The notes beneath the pieces were generated by a model. The model was not told the DNA's origin and made no database searches. It saw only the letters and a list, made by a program, of their open reading frames with translations. The position numbers were made by a program, and so were the translations under genes. A stretch of 64,000 nt of DNA from positions 62,001-126,000 of the forward strand of contig NZ_MKCT01000050.1 of NCBI RefSeq assembly GCF_001855555.1, read 5' to 3'. Positions 17,372-28,480 of the stretch are shown here, piece by piece. The stretch is from Chromobacterium sphagni. GTDB lineage: Bacteria; Pseudomonadota; Gammaproteobacteria; Burkholderiales; Chromobacteriaceae. Numbering within the stretch: the first letter of the stretch is position 1; the number at the start of each line of letters is the position of its first letter.

Positions 17372-18372
17372 TGCTCTTTATCCCCCGGCGACTCCATGAA
17401 CTCATTGGCGCCCGCCAGTATCTTTTCCACTTTCAACGCATAACGGCCCTGCACGGTACCATAGCTGGCCTCGAACACCGGAATGCCGGACACATCGGCC
17501 TCCACCAGTTCGGGGATTTCTATCATCACCACATCGCCGTTCTTCAAATTCAGGATCTGCCCCAGCGTCACCTTGGTATGCGCCAGGCTGGCCACCAGCT
17601 CCACCTCCGCCGCCTGCACTTGATGGGTCATCAGGTTGACCCAGCGGTTGTCGACTTCGGTGCGGTCGGCCTGCATGGTGCTGGACAGCAGGTCGCGGAT
17701 CGGCTCCACCATCGAATACGGCAGGCAGATGTGGAAATCGCCGCCGCCCGCGCCCAGCTCGATATGGAAGGTCATCGCCACCACCACTTCGGTAGGGGTG
17801 GCGATGTTGGCGAACTGGGTGTTCATCTCCGAGCGCAGATAGACGAACTCGATCGGATGCACCGGCTCCCAGGCCTTCTGGCATTCGGTGAACACCACCT
17901 CCAGCAGCCGATGAATGATGCGCTGCTCGGTGGGCGTGAAATCGCGCCCCTCCACCCGCACATGATAGCGGCCGTCGCTGCCGAACAAATTATCCACGAT
18001 CAGGAAAACCAGATCGGGATCGAAAATCAGCAGGCCGGTGCCGCGCAATGGCTTGACATGCACCAGGTTGAGGTTGGTGGGAACCACCAGGTTGCGGATG
18101 AATTCGCTGTACTTCTGCACCCGCACCGGCCCCACCGAAATTTCGGCGTTGCGGCGCAGGAAATTGAACAGGCCGATGCGCAGATTGCGCGCAAAACGCT
18201 CGTTGATGATCTCAAGGGTCGGCATCCGTCCGCGGACGATGCGCTCCTGCCGACCAATATCATAGCCTCGGACACCCTGGGCATCCTGGCCGCCATCATC
18301 ATCTTCGTCCTCCCCGGAGACGCCTCGTAATAGCGCGTCTACCTCTTCCTGGGACAGGATATCGTCGCCCAT
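17368..18372 (-). CDS. fliM: Flagellar motor switch protein FliM
   Basis: A 334-residue switch protein. The N-terminal peptide DILSQEEVDALLRGV (about residues 3-17) is the CheY-phosphate docking motif. The middle CheC-like domain spans about 45-230 and the C-terminal SpoA domain about 250-325, which pairs with FliN. FliM sets the direction of motor rotation in the C-ring. It follows fliL by 5 bp and overlaps fliN, in the usual fliLMNOPQR order. Confidence 0.95.
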   Translation of the reverse strand: MGDDILSQEEVDALLRGVSGEDEDDDGGQDAQGVRGYDIGRQERIVRGRMPTLEIINERFARNLRIGLFNFLRRNAEISVGPVRVQKYSEFIRNLVVPTNLNLVHVKPLRGTGLLIFDPDLVFLIVDNLFGSDGRYHVRVEGRDFTPTEQRIIHRLLEVVFTECQKAWEPVHPIEFVYLRSEMNTQFANIATPTEVVVAMTFHIELGAGGGDFHICLPYSMVEPIRDLLSSTMQADRTEVDNRWVNLMTHQVQAAEVELVASLAHTKVTLGQILNLKNGDVVMIEIPELVEADVSGIPVFEASYGTVQGRYALKVEKILAGANEFMESPGDKEQ

Positions 18373-18377
18373 GGCGC

Positions 18378-18899
18378 TTATTGCTTCTGAATGATGAAGG
18401 AAGTGAAGAGTACGCTATCCACGACGGGTTCGTCACCCGAATCCATGGACTCGTTGATGATCTGCTTGACCTGGGCCTTCAGCTTGACCTTGCCTTCGGC
18501 AGTGCTGACCTCGGTCGCACTCTTGGAGGACAGCAGCAGGATGACGGCGCTGCGGATCTTGGGGCCGTAATCGGTGAATTTCTTCTTGGCGTCCTCGTCG
18601 GCCAGCTCGGCCTGCATGTCGACCTGCAGCAGGCTGCCGTCGTTGCCGGCCAGATTCACCACGAAGGTATCCATCTTCTCGAAAATAGGCGGACCTTCAT
18701 GCTTCTTCTTCGGCTTTTCCTTGACCTGTTCGGCCTGGGCGCCGGCCGGCGCCTTGCTCATGCTGGTGAACATATAGGCAGCCAAAGCGCCCACCGCGGC
18801 CAAAACCAGAATCAGCAGCACAATGACTATCATCATCAGCTTGTTGCCGCCTCCGCCTGGTTTTTTTTCCGCCTTTTCCGCCTTTTTATCATCCGACAT
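18378..18899 (-). CDS. fliL: Flagellar basal body-associated protein FliL
   Basis: A 173-residue single-pass inner-membrane protein. A lysine- and glycine-rich cytoplasmic tail (1-20) precedes a long hydrophobic helix (about 21-46), and the periplasmic part has the FliL features FVVNLAGNDGSLLQVDMQAEL and DYGPKIRSAVILLLSSKSATE. FliL forms a ring around the stators and supports torque, especially in swarming. Eight consecutive A residues in the coding strand (18861-18868) lie in the Lys codons before the membrane helix. A 107-bp gap separates it from fliK, the only sizeable gap inside the fli block, so a separate promoter for fliLMNOPQR is possible. Confidence 0.94.
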   Translation of the reverse strand: MSDDKKAEKAEKKPGGGGNKLMMIVIVLLILVLAAVGALAAYMFTSMSKAPAGAQAEQVKEKPKKKHEGPPIFEKMDTFVVNLAGNDGSLLQVDMQAELADEDAKKKFTDYGPKIRSAVILLLSSKSATEVSTAEGKVKLKAQVKQIINESMDSGDEPVVDSVLFTSFIIQKQ

Positions 18900-19006
18900 A
18901 AGTTATGACCTGTTCTTTATGGAGTGCCTAGTGAAATCTTAAACGATTTCCTCGCCATATTTTCCAGTTTTCTCGACCGGCTGAACAGGGTCAATATCAA
19001 ATCAGG

Positions 19007-19945
19007 TCAGGCAAATATGCTGAGTATGCCGCGCGCGGCCTTGATGGCGCTCAGCGCGTCCACGCCGTCCACCTCTCCCACCACCGGCTCCGACCGGCCT
19101 TTTTTCTGCTGATAAGCCTGCTGTTGCTGGCCGGATTGGCCGCTAGAAACCTGCGAATCGGTCAACTGGATGCCGCTGGACGACAGCATCGAACGCAGCT
19201 GGTGCATATTGTTTTCCAGCGCCTCGCGCGTGGCCGGCACGGCGGCGGTGAACAATACCTGAGCCTGGTCGGTGCCATTCATCTTGAGCGTGATCTCGAT
19301 CGGCCCCATCTGCGGCGGGTTCAGCTGGATCTGGGCCTTGTCGGCCTTCATGTTGACCATGGTCAGCATCTGCTCGCCCAGCGCCTTGCCCCAGGCAGGG
19401 TCATTCAGCGTCTGCGGCAGGGTCAGCACCGGCATATTGGCGCTGGACTGCGCATTGGCCGGCTGCTGCTGTTGCAACTGCTGCAGCGGCAAGAATTGCA
19501 CGGCGTTCGGATCGGGGTCCGGCAATTTTTGCTGGTTGCTTTGCCAGTTGAACAGCGGCTTGGCCTGCACCATGGCGCTCAGATCGGGCTTGCTGGACAC
19601 CTGTTGCGCCAACAGGTCCTGGCTGGGCGTCTTCGGATCGACCGGCTGCGGTTGCTGCTGCAGGCTGGCCTGCATGGCGGCCAGCAGAGGCATCGCCGCC
19701 GCGGCCTGGGCGTCGCCGCCGGCATCATCGTCCTTGGCGGCAGGCTTGTCGCTGACGGGTTTGGCGTCTCCGCCATCTCCCGTGCCGGGCAACATCGACC
19801 CAATCGCAGTCATCTGGATGCCCAGCAGGCTGGCGAACAGATCGCTGCCCGCTCCGCTGCCGGCGCTTCCGGTCGCGCCGCCGCCCGCGCCGGGGGAGGC
19901 CGCGGATGCGGCATTAGTCACTGGCGTGTTTACCGTGATGGTCAT
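19007..19945 (-). CDS. fliK: Flagellar hook-length control protein FliK
   Basis: A 312-residue protein with a long low-complexity N-terminal region rich in Ala, Gly, Gln and Pro (about 1-190) and the C-terminal hook-length control domain at about 200-285 (WGKALGEQMLTMVNMKADKAQIQLNP, then MGPIEITLKMNG). The second segment is the FliK signature that contacts FlhB. FliK is a secreted ruler that measures the hook and triggers the export switch. It is transcribed with fliJ upstream, 53 bp away. Confidence 0.92.
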   Translation of the reverse strand: MTITVNTPVTNAASAASPGAGGGATGSAGSGAGSDLFASLLGIQMTAIGSMLPGTGDGGDAKPVSDKPAAKDDDAGGDAQAAAAMPLLAAMQASLQQQPQPVDPKTPSQDLLAQQVSSKPDLSAMVQAKPLFNWQSNQQKLPDPDPNAVQFLPLQQLQQQQPANAQSSANMPVLTLPQTLNDPAWGKALGEQMLTMVNMKADKAQIQLNPPQMGPIEITLKMNGTDQAQVLFTAAVPATREALENNMHQLRSMLSSSGIQLTDSQVSSGQSGQQQQAYQQKKGRSEPVVGEVDGVDALSAIKAARGILSIFA

Positions 19946-19998
19946 GATGAAGCCTCGACTGAGTGTAACGTCGCTATAAAAGCAAGTAGCGTGCCAAC

Positions 19999-20448
19999 TC
20001 AGGCGTCTTCGTCGTGGGTGCGGTCCCAGAATTGGCGGGTGGCGAATTCATCGGTCTGCTTCTGCTGCCGCCGGGCTTCCGTTTGCGCCTCGCGCTCCTG
20101 CTCGCGCTGCAACAGCTTTTCATAGGCCTTGAATTTTTTGTACTCCATCTGCCAGGCCTGACGCTCCATGACGAAGCGCTGGGTGCTGCGATCCAGATCC
20201 AGCTGCTGCTGAAGCATCGCCTCGTCCAGCCGGGACAAGAAACGCTGGAAGTCCTGATACTGGATGATGGACATGCCCTTGCCGCCGCCCCCCAGCAAAC
20301 GCTGGCGGTATTCGTTGCGGAAGGCGTCCAGTTGCTCAAGCCGCGCCTGCGACTCGTTCAACCGGCTCTGCGCCAGGCTCATCCGCTCCGCCGCCGCCTG
20401 CTGGCGCTCATCGGCCAGATGAATCAGCAGCTGGTACTTGCCGGACAT
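19999..20448 (-). CDS. fliJ: Flagellar export protein FliJ
   Basis: A 149-residue, almost wholly helical and strongly charged protein, predicted coiled coil throughout (for example MSLAQSRLNESQARLEQLDA and RSTQRFVMERQAWQMEYKKF). FliJ is the central stalk of the FliI ATPase ring and links it to FlhA, resembling the gamma subunit of F-ATPase. The start lies 11 bp after the fliI stop. Family recognition from sequence is moderate, but position and length make it secure. Confidence 0.92.
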   Translation of the reverse strand: MSGKYQLLIHLADERQQAAAERMSLAQSRLNESQARLEQLDAFRNEYRQRLLGGGGKGMSIIQYQDFQRFLSRLDEAMLQQQLDLDRSTQRFVMERQAWQMEYKKFKAYEKLLQREQEREAQTEARRQQKQTDEFATRQFWDRTHDEDA

Positions 20449-20459
20449 GGCTTAGCGCC

Positions 20460-21854
20460 TCAAGCCAGCACGCTCGCCAGCTGCGCGCAGCAGGACGCGT
20501 AGTCGTGCGATTCGTGCATAGGCTGGGTCAGGAAGCTGACCATCGGCAGCTGGCGGCGCATCGCGTCGTCCAGCACCGGGTCGGAGCCGGCGACATAGGC
20601 GCCGACGCTGATCAGATCGCGATTGCGCTGATAGCGGGAGTACAGTTGCTTGAAGTGGCGCGCCAGGTCCATCTGCTGCTGCGGCACCACATCCACCATT
20701 ACCCGGCTGATGGATTGCTCGATGTCGATGGCTGGGTAGTGGCCGGATTCGGCCAGATCGCGCGACAGCACGAAGTGGCCGTCGAGAATCGCGCGCGCCG
20801 AGTCGGCGATCGGATCCTGCTGGTCATCGCCCTCGGACAGCACGGTATAGAAGCCGGTAATCGAGCCGCCGCCCTCCTCGCCATTGCCGGCGCGCTCTAT
20901 CAATTGCGGCAAGCGGGCGAACACCGATGGCGGATAGCCCTTGGTCACCGGCGGCTCGCCGATGGCCAGCGCGATCTCGCGCTGCGCCATCGCGTAACGG
21001 GTGACCGAGTCCATCAGCAACAGCACATCCTTGCCCTGGGCGCGGAAGTACTCGGCCAGCGCCGTGGCATAGGCCGCGCCATGCAGACGCATCAGCGGCG
21101 GCATGTCGGCCGGCGCCGCCACCACTACCGAACGGGCGCGGCCCTCCTCCCCCAGGATGTTCTCGATGAAGTCCTTCACCTCGCGGCCCCGTTCGCCTAT
21201 CAGTCCCACCACCACCACATCGGCCTTGGTGAAGCGCGCCATCATGCCGAGCAGGACCGACTTGCCGACGCCGGAGCCGGCGAACAGGCCCAGGCGCTGG
21301 CCGCGACCCACCGTCAACAGACCGTTGATCGCGCGCACGCCTACGTCCAGCACATCGTGCACCGGAGTGCGGTCAAGGGGATTGATGGGCTGGCTGTACA
21401 AGGGGAACCAGGCATCGGGATGGACCGGGCCCAGGCCATCCAGCGGACGCCCCAGCGAATCCAACACCCGCCCCAGCAAACCTAGCCCCACCGGCACCTG
21501 CCGTCCGATGGCGCCATTGGCGCGCACCTGGCCGCCATGGTAGCCGTACTCGGGAGGGGTGGCGGTGGACAGAGGAGAAACCGGCGTGCCGGGCAACAAG
21601 CCATGTACATTGGTAAGCGGCATCAGGAACACCTTGTCGCCGGAAAAACCCACCACTTCCGCCTCCACCACCTCATCGCCGGACAACGCCACCTGGCAGG
21701 CGCTGCCAACCGGCAGCTTGATGCCGACCGCCTCCATGACCATGCCAGTGACGCGCACCAACTTGCCGCAAGGCTGCCACAGCGAGGCGGATGCCGCCGA
21801 CTCGGCGCAGGCCGCCAGCCAGCCGCGCTGGCGCTCAATCAGGCTGCCGCTCAT
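20460..21854 (-). CDS. fliI: Flagellum-specific ATPase FliI
   Basis: A 464-residue ATPase of the F1/V1-like secretion class. The N-terminal beta-barrel (about 1-100) is followed by the nucleotide-binding domain with Walker [17 protein letters not shown], the catalytic-Glu motif [12 protein letters not shown], Walker [20 protein letters not shown], and the FliI/T3SS-specific [18 protein letters not shown] stretch. It energises unloading of chaperone-substrate complexes at the export gate. Its start overlaps the end of fliH by 20 bp. Confidence 0.97.
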   Translation of the reverse strand: MSGSLIERQRGWLAACAESAASASLWQPCGKLVRVTGMVMEAVGIKLPVGSACQVALSGDEVVEAEVVGFSGDKVFLMPLTNVHGLLPGTPVSPLSTATPPEYGYHGGQVRANGAIGRQVPVGLGLLGRVLDSLGRPLDGLGPVHPDAWFPLYSQPINPLDRTPVHDVLDVGVRAINGLLTVGRGQRLGLFAGSGVGKSVLLGMMARFTKADVVVVGLIGERGREVKDFIENILGEEGRARSVVVAAPADMPPLMRLHGAAYATALAEYFRAQGKDVLLLMDSVTRYAMAQREIALAIGEPPVTKGYPPSVFARLPQLIERAGNGEEGGGSITGFYTVLSEGDDQQDPIADSARAILDGHFVLSRDLAESGHYPAIDIEQSISRVMVDVVPQQQMDLARHFKQLYSRYQRNRDLISVGAYVAGSDPVLDDAMRRQLPMVSFLTQPMHESHDYASCCAQLASVLA

Positions 21855-22686
21855 CGCCCGCCTCCAGGCCCAACGCCCGGCTCAAGGCCGCCAGGCGCGT
21901 GGGAAGCGTCATGTCCAGGCGGACCGACGCGGTATCGATGATGCAGCCGCCACGGGCCATGTTCGGGTCTTCCATCCACTGCCACGCGGTTTCCGGGGTT
22001 TCCTGCTGCAGGAATTCGCGCGCGGCGGCCAGGTCGGCGGGATTGACCCGCAGACGGGCATTGCCCAGCGTGGACGGCAACTCGGCCAACACGGACTGCA
22101 ACAATGGCAGCAGCGCCTGGTCGTCCCGCTGCAAGCGCTGCTGCAGCAGTTTTTGCGCCAGCTGCCAGGCCAGCTGCAACACGCCCCCGGCCAGCTCCCG
22201 CTCCACCCGCTTCAGTTCGCCGGCAAACTCGCCGCCCATGTGGTCAAGCGCCCGCCAGGCTTCTTCCAGCCTGGGCAATTGCTCGGCCCGCACCTCGGCC
22301 ATGCCCTGTTCGCGCCCTGCCTGCAACCCTTGCTCGAAGCCTTCGGCGCGGCCCGCCTCCAAGCCGGCGTCGTGGCCGGTCTGCCAGGCCTCCTGGTGGA
22401 TGGCCTCCAGTTCGGCGGCGGTCGGATACCCCAAACCGGGAATGTCCTCCTCTTCCGCCGGCGCATCCGCCGAGACCACCTCGGCCAGCGGTTGAGCCGC
22501 CTCCGCTTCAGCCTGAGCCACTTTCTCCGCCAGGCTGACGCCGGGGCGGCGCAACTGGCTCATCGACACCAACTGCGCCGGCGACAGCACCTGGGTGAAG
22601 CCGTCGAGGGACTCGGGACTCCAGGTAGTCCAGCTTTCCAGCTCTTCGCCGGGAATGATGGGATTGTTACTCGATGAGGCCTTCAT
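21835..22686 (-). CDS. fliH: Flagellar assembly protein FliH
   Basis: A 283-residue FliH, the negative regulator and C-ring anchor of the FliI ATPase. An extended N-terminal region (1-85) is followed by Ala/Glu/Gly-rich helices with GxxxG-type repeats (about 90-140, [20 protein letters not shown]) and a C-terminal domain that binds FliI (about 180-275). It is somewhat longer than the enteric protein (about 235 aa) owing to the N-terminal extension. It overlaps fliG by 20 bp upstream and fliI by 20 bp downstream. Confidence 0.92.
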   Translation of the reverse strand: MKASSSNNPIIPGEELESWTTWSPESLDGFTQVLSPAQLVSMSQLRRPGVSLAEKVAQAEAEAAQPLAEVVSADAPAEEEDIPGLGYPTAAELEAIHQEAWQTGHDAGLEAGRAEGFEQGLQAGREQGMAEVRAEQLPRLEEAWRALDHMGGEFAGELKRVERELAGGVLQLAWQLAQKLLQQRLQRDDQALLPLLQSVLAELPSTLGNARLRVNPADLAAAREFLQQETPETAWQWMEDPNMARGGCIIDTASVRLDMTLPTRLAALSRALGLEAGDERQPD

Positions 22687-23665
22687 CTCCGCCCTTGCTG
22701 CCTAGCACGATCTGGCCGTCGTCGGCTAGCTTGCGCACCACCTTGAGGATTTCCTTCTGCTCGGCCTCCACTTCGGACAGCTTGACCGGCCCCTTGGACT
22801 CCAGATCGTCGCGCAGCATTTCCGCCGCGCGCTGCGACATATTGCGGAAGATCTTTTCCTTCAGATCGGTGCTGGTGCCCTTGAGCGCAATCACCAGCGA
22901 GTCGGACTGCACTTCGCGCAGGATGGTCTGGATCGAGCGGTCGTCGATATCGAGGATGTTCTCGAACACGAACATCTTGTCCTGAATGCGCTGCGCCAAT
23001 TCCGGATCGTATTCGCGGATGAAACTGAGGGCCGAAGCCTCGACATTGCCGCCCATGAAATTGAGGATTTCGGCGGTCAGGCCCACGCCGCCGGACGCGC
23101 TCTTCTTGATGCGGTCGGAGCCGGACAACAGCTGGGTCAGCACGTCGTTCAGCTCGCGCAGCGCCTGCGGCTGCACCCCCTCCAGCGTGGCGGTGCGGAT
23201 CAGCACCTCGTTGCGCATCCGCTCCGGGAAAAACGACAGGATGGAACTGGACAGGTCCGGCTCCAGATGCACCAGGATGGTGGCGATGATCTGCGGGTGC
23301 TCGTGGCGGATCAGGTCGGCGGCGGACGACGGGTCCATCCACTTCAGGCTCTCGATGCCGCTGTGATCGTTGCCCTGCATGATCTTGTCCAGCAGGTTGG
23401 CCGCCTTGTCCGGACCCAGCGCCTCGATCAGCACGTTGCGCAGGTATTCGTCCGAGGCGCCGATGCTGGCGCGGGCGTTGCATTCATTGCGGAAATCCGC
23501 CACCACATCGTCGATCTGCTCATAACTGAGGTTGTTGATCGCCGCCATCGCCAGGGAAATCTTCTGCACCTCCTTGGGTCCCAGATACTTGAACACCTCG
23601 ACCGCTTCATTCTGGCCGAGACTGAACAGCAGCACCGCGCTCTTGCGCACTCCGTTTTCACTCAT
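22667..23665 (-). CDS. fliG: Flagellar motor switch protein FliG
   Basis: A 332-residue FliG with N-, middle and C-terminal helical domains. The EHPQ motif of the middle domain (RHEHPQIIATILVHL) binds FliM, and the C-terminal domain carries the charged torque helix (IFRNMSQRAAEMLRDDLESK). It links the MS ring (FliF) to the C-ring and contacts MotA. The start overlaps the fliF stop by 8 bp. Confidence 0.96.
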   Translation of the reverse strand: MSENGVRKSAVLLFSLGQNEAVEVFKYLGPKEVQKISLAMAAINNLSYEQIDDVVADFRNECNARASIGASDEYLRNVLIEALGPDKAANLLDKIMQGNDHSGIESLKWMDPSSAADLIRHEHPQIIATILVHLEPDLSSSILSFFPERMRNEVLIRTATLEGVQPQALRELNDVLTQLLSGSDRIKKSASGGVGLTAEILNFMGGNVEASALSFIREYDPELAQRIQDKMFVFENILDIDDRSIQTILREVQSDSLVIALKGTSTDLKEKIFRNMSQRAAEMLRDDLESKGPVKLSEVEAEQKEILKVVRKLADDGQIVLGSKGGDEGLIE

Positions 23666-25406
23666 CGGCGGTTATCCATTCCTTGATGATCTGGGCGGCC
23701 ATGCGCGGATCGGATTTCACCAATTCGCGCACCGCTTCCAGATTACTACTGTATTGGCGCCGCTGCACTTCGCGCGGATCGTCGGAGGAACCGGGAACCG
23801 AGCCGGAACCGGCGCCGGCGCCAGCCGCGCCCATTTCGCCCTCTTCCCCGGCCACGCCCAGCAGCCTGCCGCCGGCCGCGGCACCGGCCGCGCCCTCCAT
23901 CCCGCCACCAGCGGCAGACGCCGGCTTGACCAGATCGCGCATGATAGGACGGACCACGCCGAACAGCAGGTACAGCACAGCGATGGCCAACAGGCCATAC
24001 TTGACCAGATTGGTGCCGTTGTCCGACACGTAATCCACCACCCGGTCCTGCATCGTCACCGGCTGGGCATTGTCGGCGAAGGCCGCGTTCACCACGTTCA
24101 GCGTGTCGCCGCGCGGAGCGTTGTAGCCCATCGCCTCCTTGACCAGATTGTTGATCTGCTGCACCTCCTGCGGCGTCAGGGGCGTCGGCTTCATCTCCCC
24201 GCTTTTGTCCGGCATGCGACGATAGTTCACCACCACGGCAGCCGACAAGCGCTTCACCACGCCGGTCGGCACCTTGGTGTGCTGGATGGTCTTGTCTACC
24301 TCGTAATTGGTGGTGATGTCGCGCTGCAGCGTGCCGCTCGGACTGACGCTCTGGCCGGACAGGTTGGCCGTGCCCGGTGCCGCGGCCGGCGGCAATGTAA
24401 TGGGGGCGGAGGCGGCCGACGGCGGTTGGTTGGACAGCGCGCCCGGCACCCCGGAAGGCTGGGCCGCGCCATTGGCCAGCTTCTCGCTGATCTGTTGGCT
24501 GCGGGTGGCCGAGGGATTGGGACTGGAGTTGGGACGGTAGGTCTCGGAAGTCTGCTCAGTCTCGGAGAAGTCGACATTGGCCGTCACCTGCGCGCGGGCG
24601 TTGCCGTGGCCAAAGATAGGCTCGAGGATGTCCTCGATCCGCTTGACATAGCCATCCTCAATCTGGCGCACGAAGCCGAGCTGGCGCTGATCCAACCCGG
24701 AATTCTCGTCGGGGCCCATCTGTTTGGACAGCAGATTGCCGTCCTGATCGACGATGGTAACGTTCTTCACCGGCAAGTTGGGCACCGAGCTGGACACCAG
24801 ATGCAGGATGCCGGCCACCTGGCCGCCATCCAGCAGCCGGCCGGGATACAGCTGCAGCATCACCGAGGCGGTGGGTGCCTGCTGGTCGCGGACGAATACG
24901 CTCTGCTTGGGCGTGGCGATATGCACCCGGGCGCTCTGCACCGACGATACCGACTCGATGGTGCGCGCCAGCTCGCCTTCGATGGAGCGTTGATAATTGA
25001 CCTGCTCGGCGAACTGGCTGATGCCGAACTTCTGGTTGTCCATCAGCTCGAAGCCGACGCCGCTGGCCTTGGGCAAGCCCTGGGCCGCCAGCTTGAGGCG
25101 CACGTCGTACACCTTGTCCGAGGGCACCGAAATCACACCGCCATCAGTAAGCTGGTAAGGAATGTTCATTTGCTGCAGCGCAGCCGTCACTTGGCCGCCG
25201 TCGCGGTCGGCCAAATTGGAGAACAAGACTTTATAAGAAGGCGTGCGGTTAAGCGCCACGGCACCGACGATCACGGCGAAAAGCGCGGCGATCGCGGTTA
25301 GAAAGAGGATTTTTTTGTTGTTCGGGAAGGCCTTGAAACGATCGCCCGCTTCGTTCAATCGAGCCCGCCAAACCGGAGTTGCGTTTTCTTCTGCCAGATC
25401 AGCCAT
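23658..25406 (-). CDS. fliF: Flagellar MS-ring protein FliF
   Basis: A 582-residue MS-ring protein. The first membrane helix (about 33-53, ILFLTAIAALFAVIVGAVAL) and the second (about 460-480, YGLLAIAVLYLLFGVVRPIM) bracket the periplasmic ring-building motifs, including the YscJ-like SVQSARVHIATPKQSVF. The C-terminal tail that binds FliG is Gly/Ala-rich and then ends SDPRMAAQIIKEWITADE, the conserved FliG-interacting tip. It is the base on which the basal body assembles. Confidence 0.96.
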   Translation of the reverse strand: MADLAEENATPVWRARLNEAGDRFKAFPNNKKILFLTAIAALFAVIVGAVALNRTPSYKVLFSNLADRDGGQVTAALQQMNIPYQLTDGGVISVPSDKVYDVRLKLAAQGLPKASGVGFELMDNQKFGISQFAEQVNYQRSIEGELARTIESVSSVQSARVHIATPKQSVFVRDQQAPTASVMLQLYPGRLLDGGQVAGILHLVSSSVPNLPVKNVTIVDQDGNLLSKQMGPDENSGLDQRQLGFVRQIEDGYVKRIEDILEPIFGHGNARAQVTANVDFSETEQTSETYRPNSSPNPSATRSQQISEKLANGAAQPSGVPGALSNQPPSAASAPITLPPAAAPGTANLSGQSVSPSGTLQRDITTNYEVDKTIQHTKVPTGVVKRLSAAVVVNYRRMPDKSGEMKPTPLTPQEVQQINNLVKEAMGYNAPRGDTLNVVNAAFADNAQPVTMQDRVVDYVSDNGTNLVKYGLLAIAVLYLLFGVVRPIMRDLVKPASAAGGGMEGAAGAAAGGRLLGVAGEEGEMGAAGAGAGSGSVPGSSDDPREVQRRQYSSNLEAVRELVKSDPRMAAQIIKEWITADE

Positions 25407-25459
25407 ACGGTGGTTTTTGGTTTAGGTCCACCGCTGCCCGTCCGTGAAGCCGGTCAGCG

Positions 25460-25783
25460 CTAGACTTGGGTATTCATGATTTCCTGATAGGCGCTCACCA
25501 GTTTGTTGCGCGCCTGAACCATGGTCTGGAACGACAAGCTGGCTTTCTGCAGTGACACCATCACATCCTGCAGATTCACCTCCTTGTTGTCACCCAACTG
25601 GAACTGCTTCTGCATCTCCTCCGAAGTCTGCTGCGCCGAATTCACCTGCTCTATGGTCGACTTGAGCACATCGGAAAAATCGACCTGCGACGTTTCCTGT
25701 GCCGCAGGGGCCTGCTTGCCGGCGGCCAAGGCCGCCGCGCTTCTCAGTTCGCCCAGCAACTGGTCGATATTATTGACTGACAT
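25460..25783 (-). CDS. fliE: Flagellar hook-basal body complex protein FliE
   Basis: A 107-residue rod-junction protein of normal FliE length. The C-terminal half has the family pattern EVNLQDVMVSLQKASLSFQ, then VQARNKLVSAYQEIMNTQV at the end. FliE connects the MS ring to the proximal rod and is the first exported protein. Its ATG follows the flrC-like stop by 2 bp, so it is either transcribed with that regulator or from a promoter inside its 3' end. Confidence 0.95.
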   Translation of the reverse strand: MSVNNIDQLLGELRSAAALAAGKQAPAAQETSQVDFSDVLKSTIEQVNSAQQTSEEMQKQFQLGDNKEVNLQDVMVSLQKASLSFQTMVQARNKLVSAYQEIMNTQV

Positions 25784-25785
25784 GG

Positions 25786-27171
<1,386 letters not shown>

Positions 27172-27179
27172 TGCTTTGT

Positions 27180-27875
27180 CTATGCGGAAGGTTGGCGCTG
27201 ATGCGCCAGCGCGACCAGGCGCTGGGCGATGCTGGTCAACGCCAGCACCTCGTGGGCGCCGCCCATGGCTATCGCCTCCTTGGGCATGCCGAACACCACG
27301 CAGCTGGCCTCGTCCTGGGCGATGTTCCAGCTGCCGGCCTGCTTCATCTCCAGCATGCCGCTGGCGCCGTCCCGCCCCATACCGGTCAGAATGACGCCTA
27401 TGCTGTTCTTGCCGACCAGATTGGCGGCAGAGCGGAACAGCACGTCCACCGAAGGCTTGTGGCGGTTGACCGCCGGGCCGTTGTTCAAGGAGGTGCTGTA
27501 GCCTATGGTTGGCGCGCTCTTGATCAATAAATGGGAATGGCCGGGGGCGATATACACTGTCCCGGCTTGCAGCCTTTCATTGTCCTCCGCCTCCTTCACC
27601 CGCAAACGGCACAGCGAATCCAGCCGCTGGGCAAAAGAATGGGTGAACATTTCCGGCATGTGCTGGGCCACCAGGATGGGTGGCATAGCCGCCGGCAACG
27701 CGGTCAGCAGCGTGCGCAGCGCCTCGGTGCCGCCGGTGGAGGAGCCGATGACGATTACGGTCTGACTGGCCAGCGGCGTCTTGCCCGGCTGGCGTGGCAG
27801 GATGACATCCGCGCTATGGCTGGGGACAATTTCCAGCGGGGTCTTGTTCGCTCTCTCGTGCGAAGTCAGGGCCAT
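27180..27875 (-). CDS. CheB-type methylesterase domain protein lacking a receiver domain
   Basis: A 231-residue protein consisting of the CheB methylesterase domain alone. The catalytic Ser is in [15 protein letters not shown] (Ser46), His in [11 protein letters not shown], and Asp in [15 protein letters not shown], so all three catalytic residues are present. Full-length CheB has an N-terminal receiver domain of about 120 residues with a phosphorylatable Asp; here only some 37 unrelated residues precede the catalytic domain. It would demethylate or deamidate chemoreceptor glutamates without phosphorylation control. It is 8 bp upstream of the flrC-like gene, so probably co-transcribed. The ATG at 27875 has an AAGGT ribosome binding site. 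Confidence 0.88.
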   Translation of the reverse strand: MALTSHERANKTPLEIVPSHSADVILPRQPGKTPLASQTVIVIGSSTGGTEALRTLLTALPAAMPPILVAQHMPEMFTHSFAQRLDSLCRLRVKEAEDNERLQAGTVYIAPGHSHLLIKSAPTIGYSTSLNNGPAVNRHKPSVDVLFRSAANLVGKNSIGVILTGMGRDGASGMLEMKQAGSWNIAQDEASCVVFGMPKEAIAMGGAHEVLALTSIAQRLVALAHQRQPSA

Positions 27876-27967
27876 GGATTTACCTTGCTGACATGGTCCG
27901 CCCGCGCCGGCGATAGCCTCTTTTGCATCACCGGCCTTTCGCGGGCTTGATAGGTTATTCAGGTAGC

Positions 27968-28480
27968 TTAGCAGGACTTGCCCCGCTCCGGCAGCCCGTC
28001 GTCCACTCGGCGCTGCACCAGCCCAAGCCGCGCCAGCCAACCATCGCAGGCCGCCTCCAGCAAATCCAGCACGGTTTCAAACCCTTGGCTGCCGCCATAA
28101 TAAGGGTCCGGCACCTCGCATCCTTCGCCCAGCGGCTCCAACATCAGGCGCAACTGCCCTTGCAGGGCGACCGGGCACCGCTGCCGCAGACCGGCCAGAT
28201 TATGGTTGTCGGCGGCCAGAATCAGGTCGAACGCGGCAAAATCGGCATCGTCCACCTTGCGGGCGCGCAACGGCGCCAGATCATAGCCGCGCCGGGCCGC
28301 AGCCCGGATGCTGCGCGCGTCCGGCGCTTCGCCCGCGTGATAGCCGTGCGTGCCGGCGGAGTCGACGCGAAGCGCCTGCGCCAAGCCCGCCTCCGTCGCC
28401 CGGCGCCGCATGACGGCCTCGGCAGTGGGAGAGCGGCAGATATTGCCGTGGCAGACGAACAAGATTGATAGTTTTTCCAT
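27968..28480 (-). CDS. Low-molecular-weight protein tyrosine phosphatase
   Basis: A 170-residue LMW-PTP. The phosphate loop C10-HGNIC-R16-S17 is at the N-terminus in the form CX5RS, and the general-acid DP loop appears as VPDPYYGG near residue 120. Bacterial members dephosphorylate tyrosine kinases such as Wzc/BY-kinases, often in exopolysaccharide loci, or act as secreted effectors in pathogens. No kinase gene is adjacent. It lies 92 bp upstream of the cheB-like gene and at the border of the AT-richer islet. The 170-residue length is slightly above the usual 145-160. Confidence 0.92.
   Translation of the reverse strand: MEKLSILFVCHGNICRSPTAEAVMRRRATEAGLAQALRVDSAGTHGYHAGEAPDARSIRAAARRGYDLAPLRARKVDDADFAAFDLILAADNHNLAGLRQRCPVALQGQLRLMLEPLGEGCEVPDPYYGGSQGFETVLDLLEAACDGWLARLGLVQRRVDDGLPERGKSC

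Noticed and set aside
18900..19006. Possible sigma-28 promoter before fliL
   Set aside because: Only a weak match (GCCGGTCG against GCCGATAA) and no good -35; not listed.
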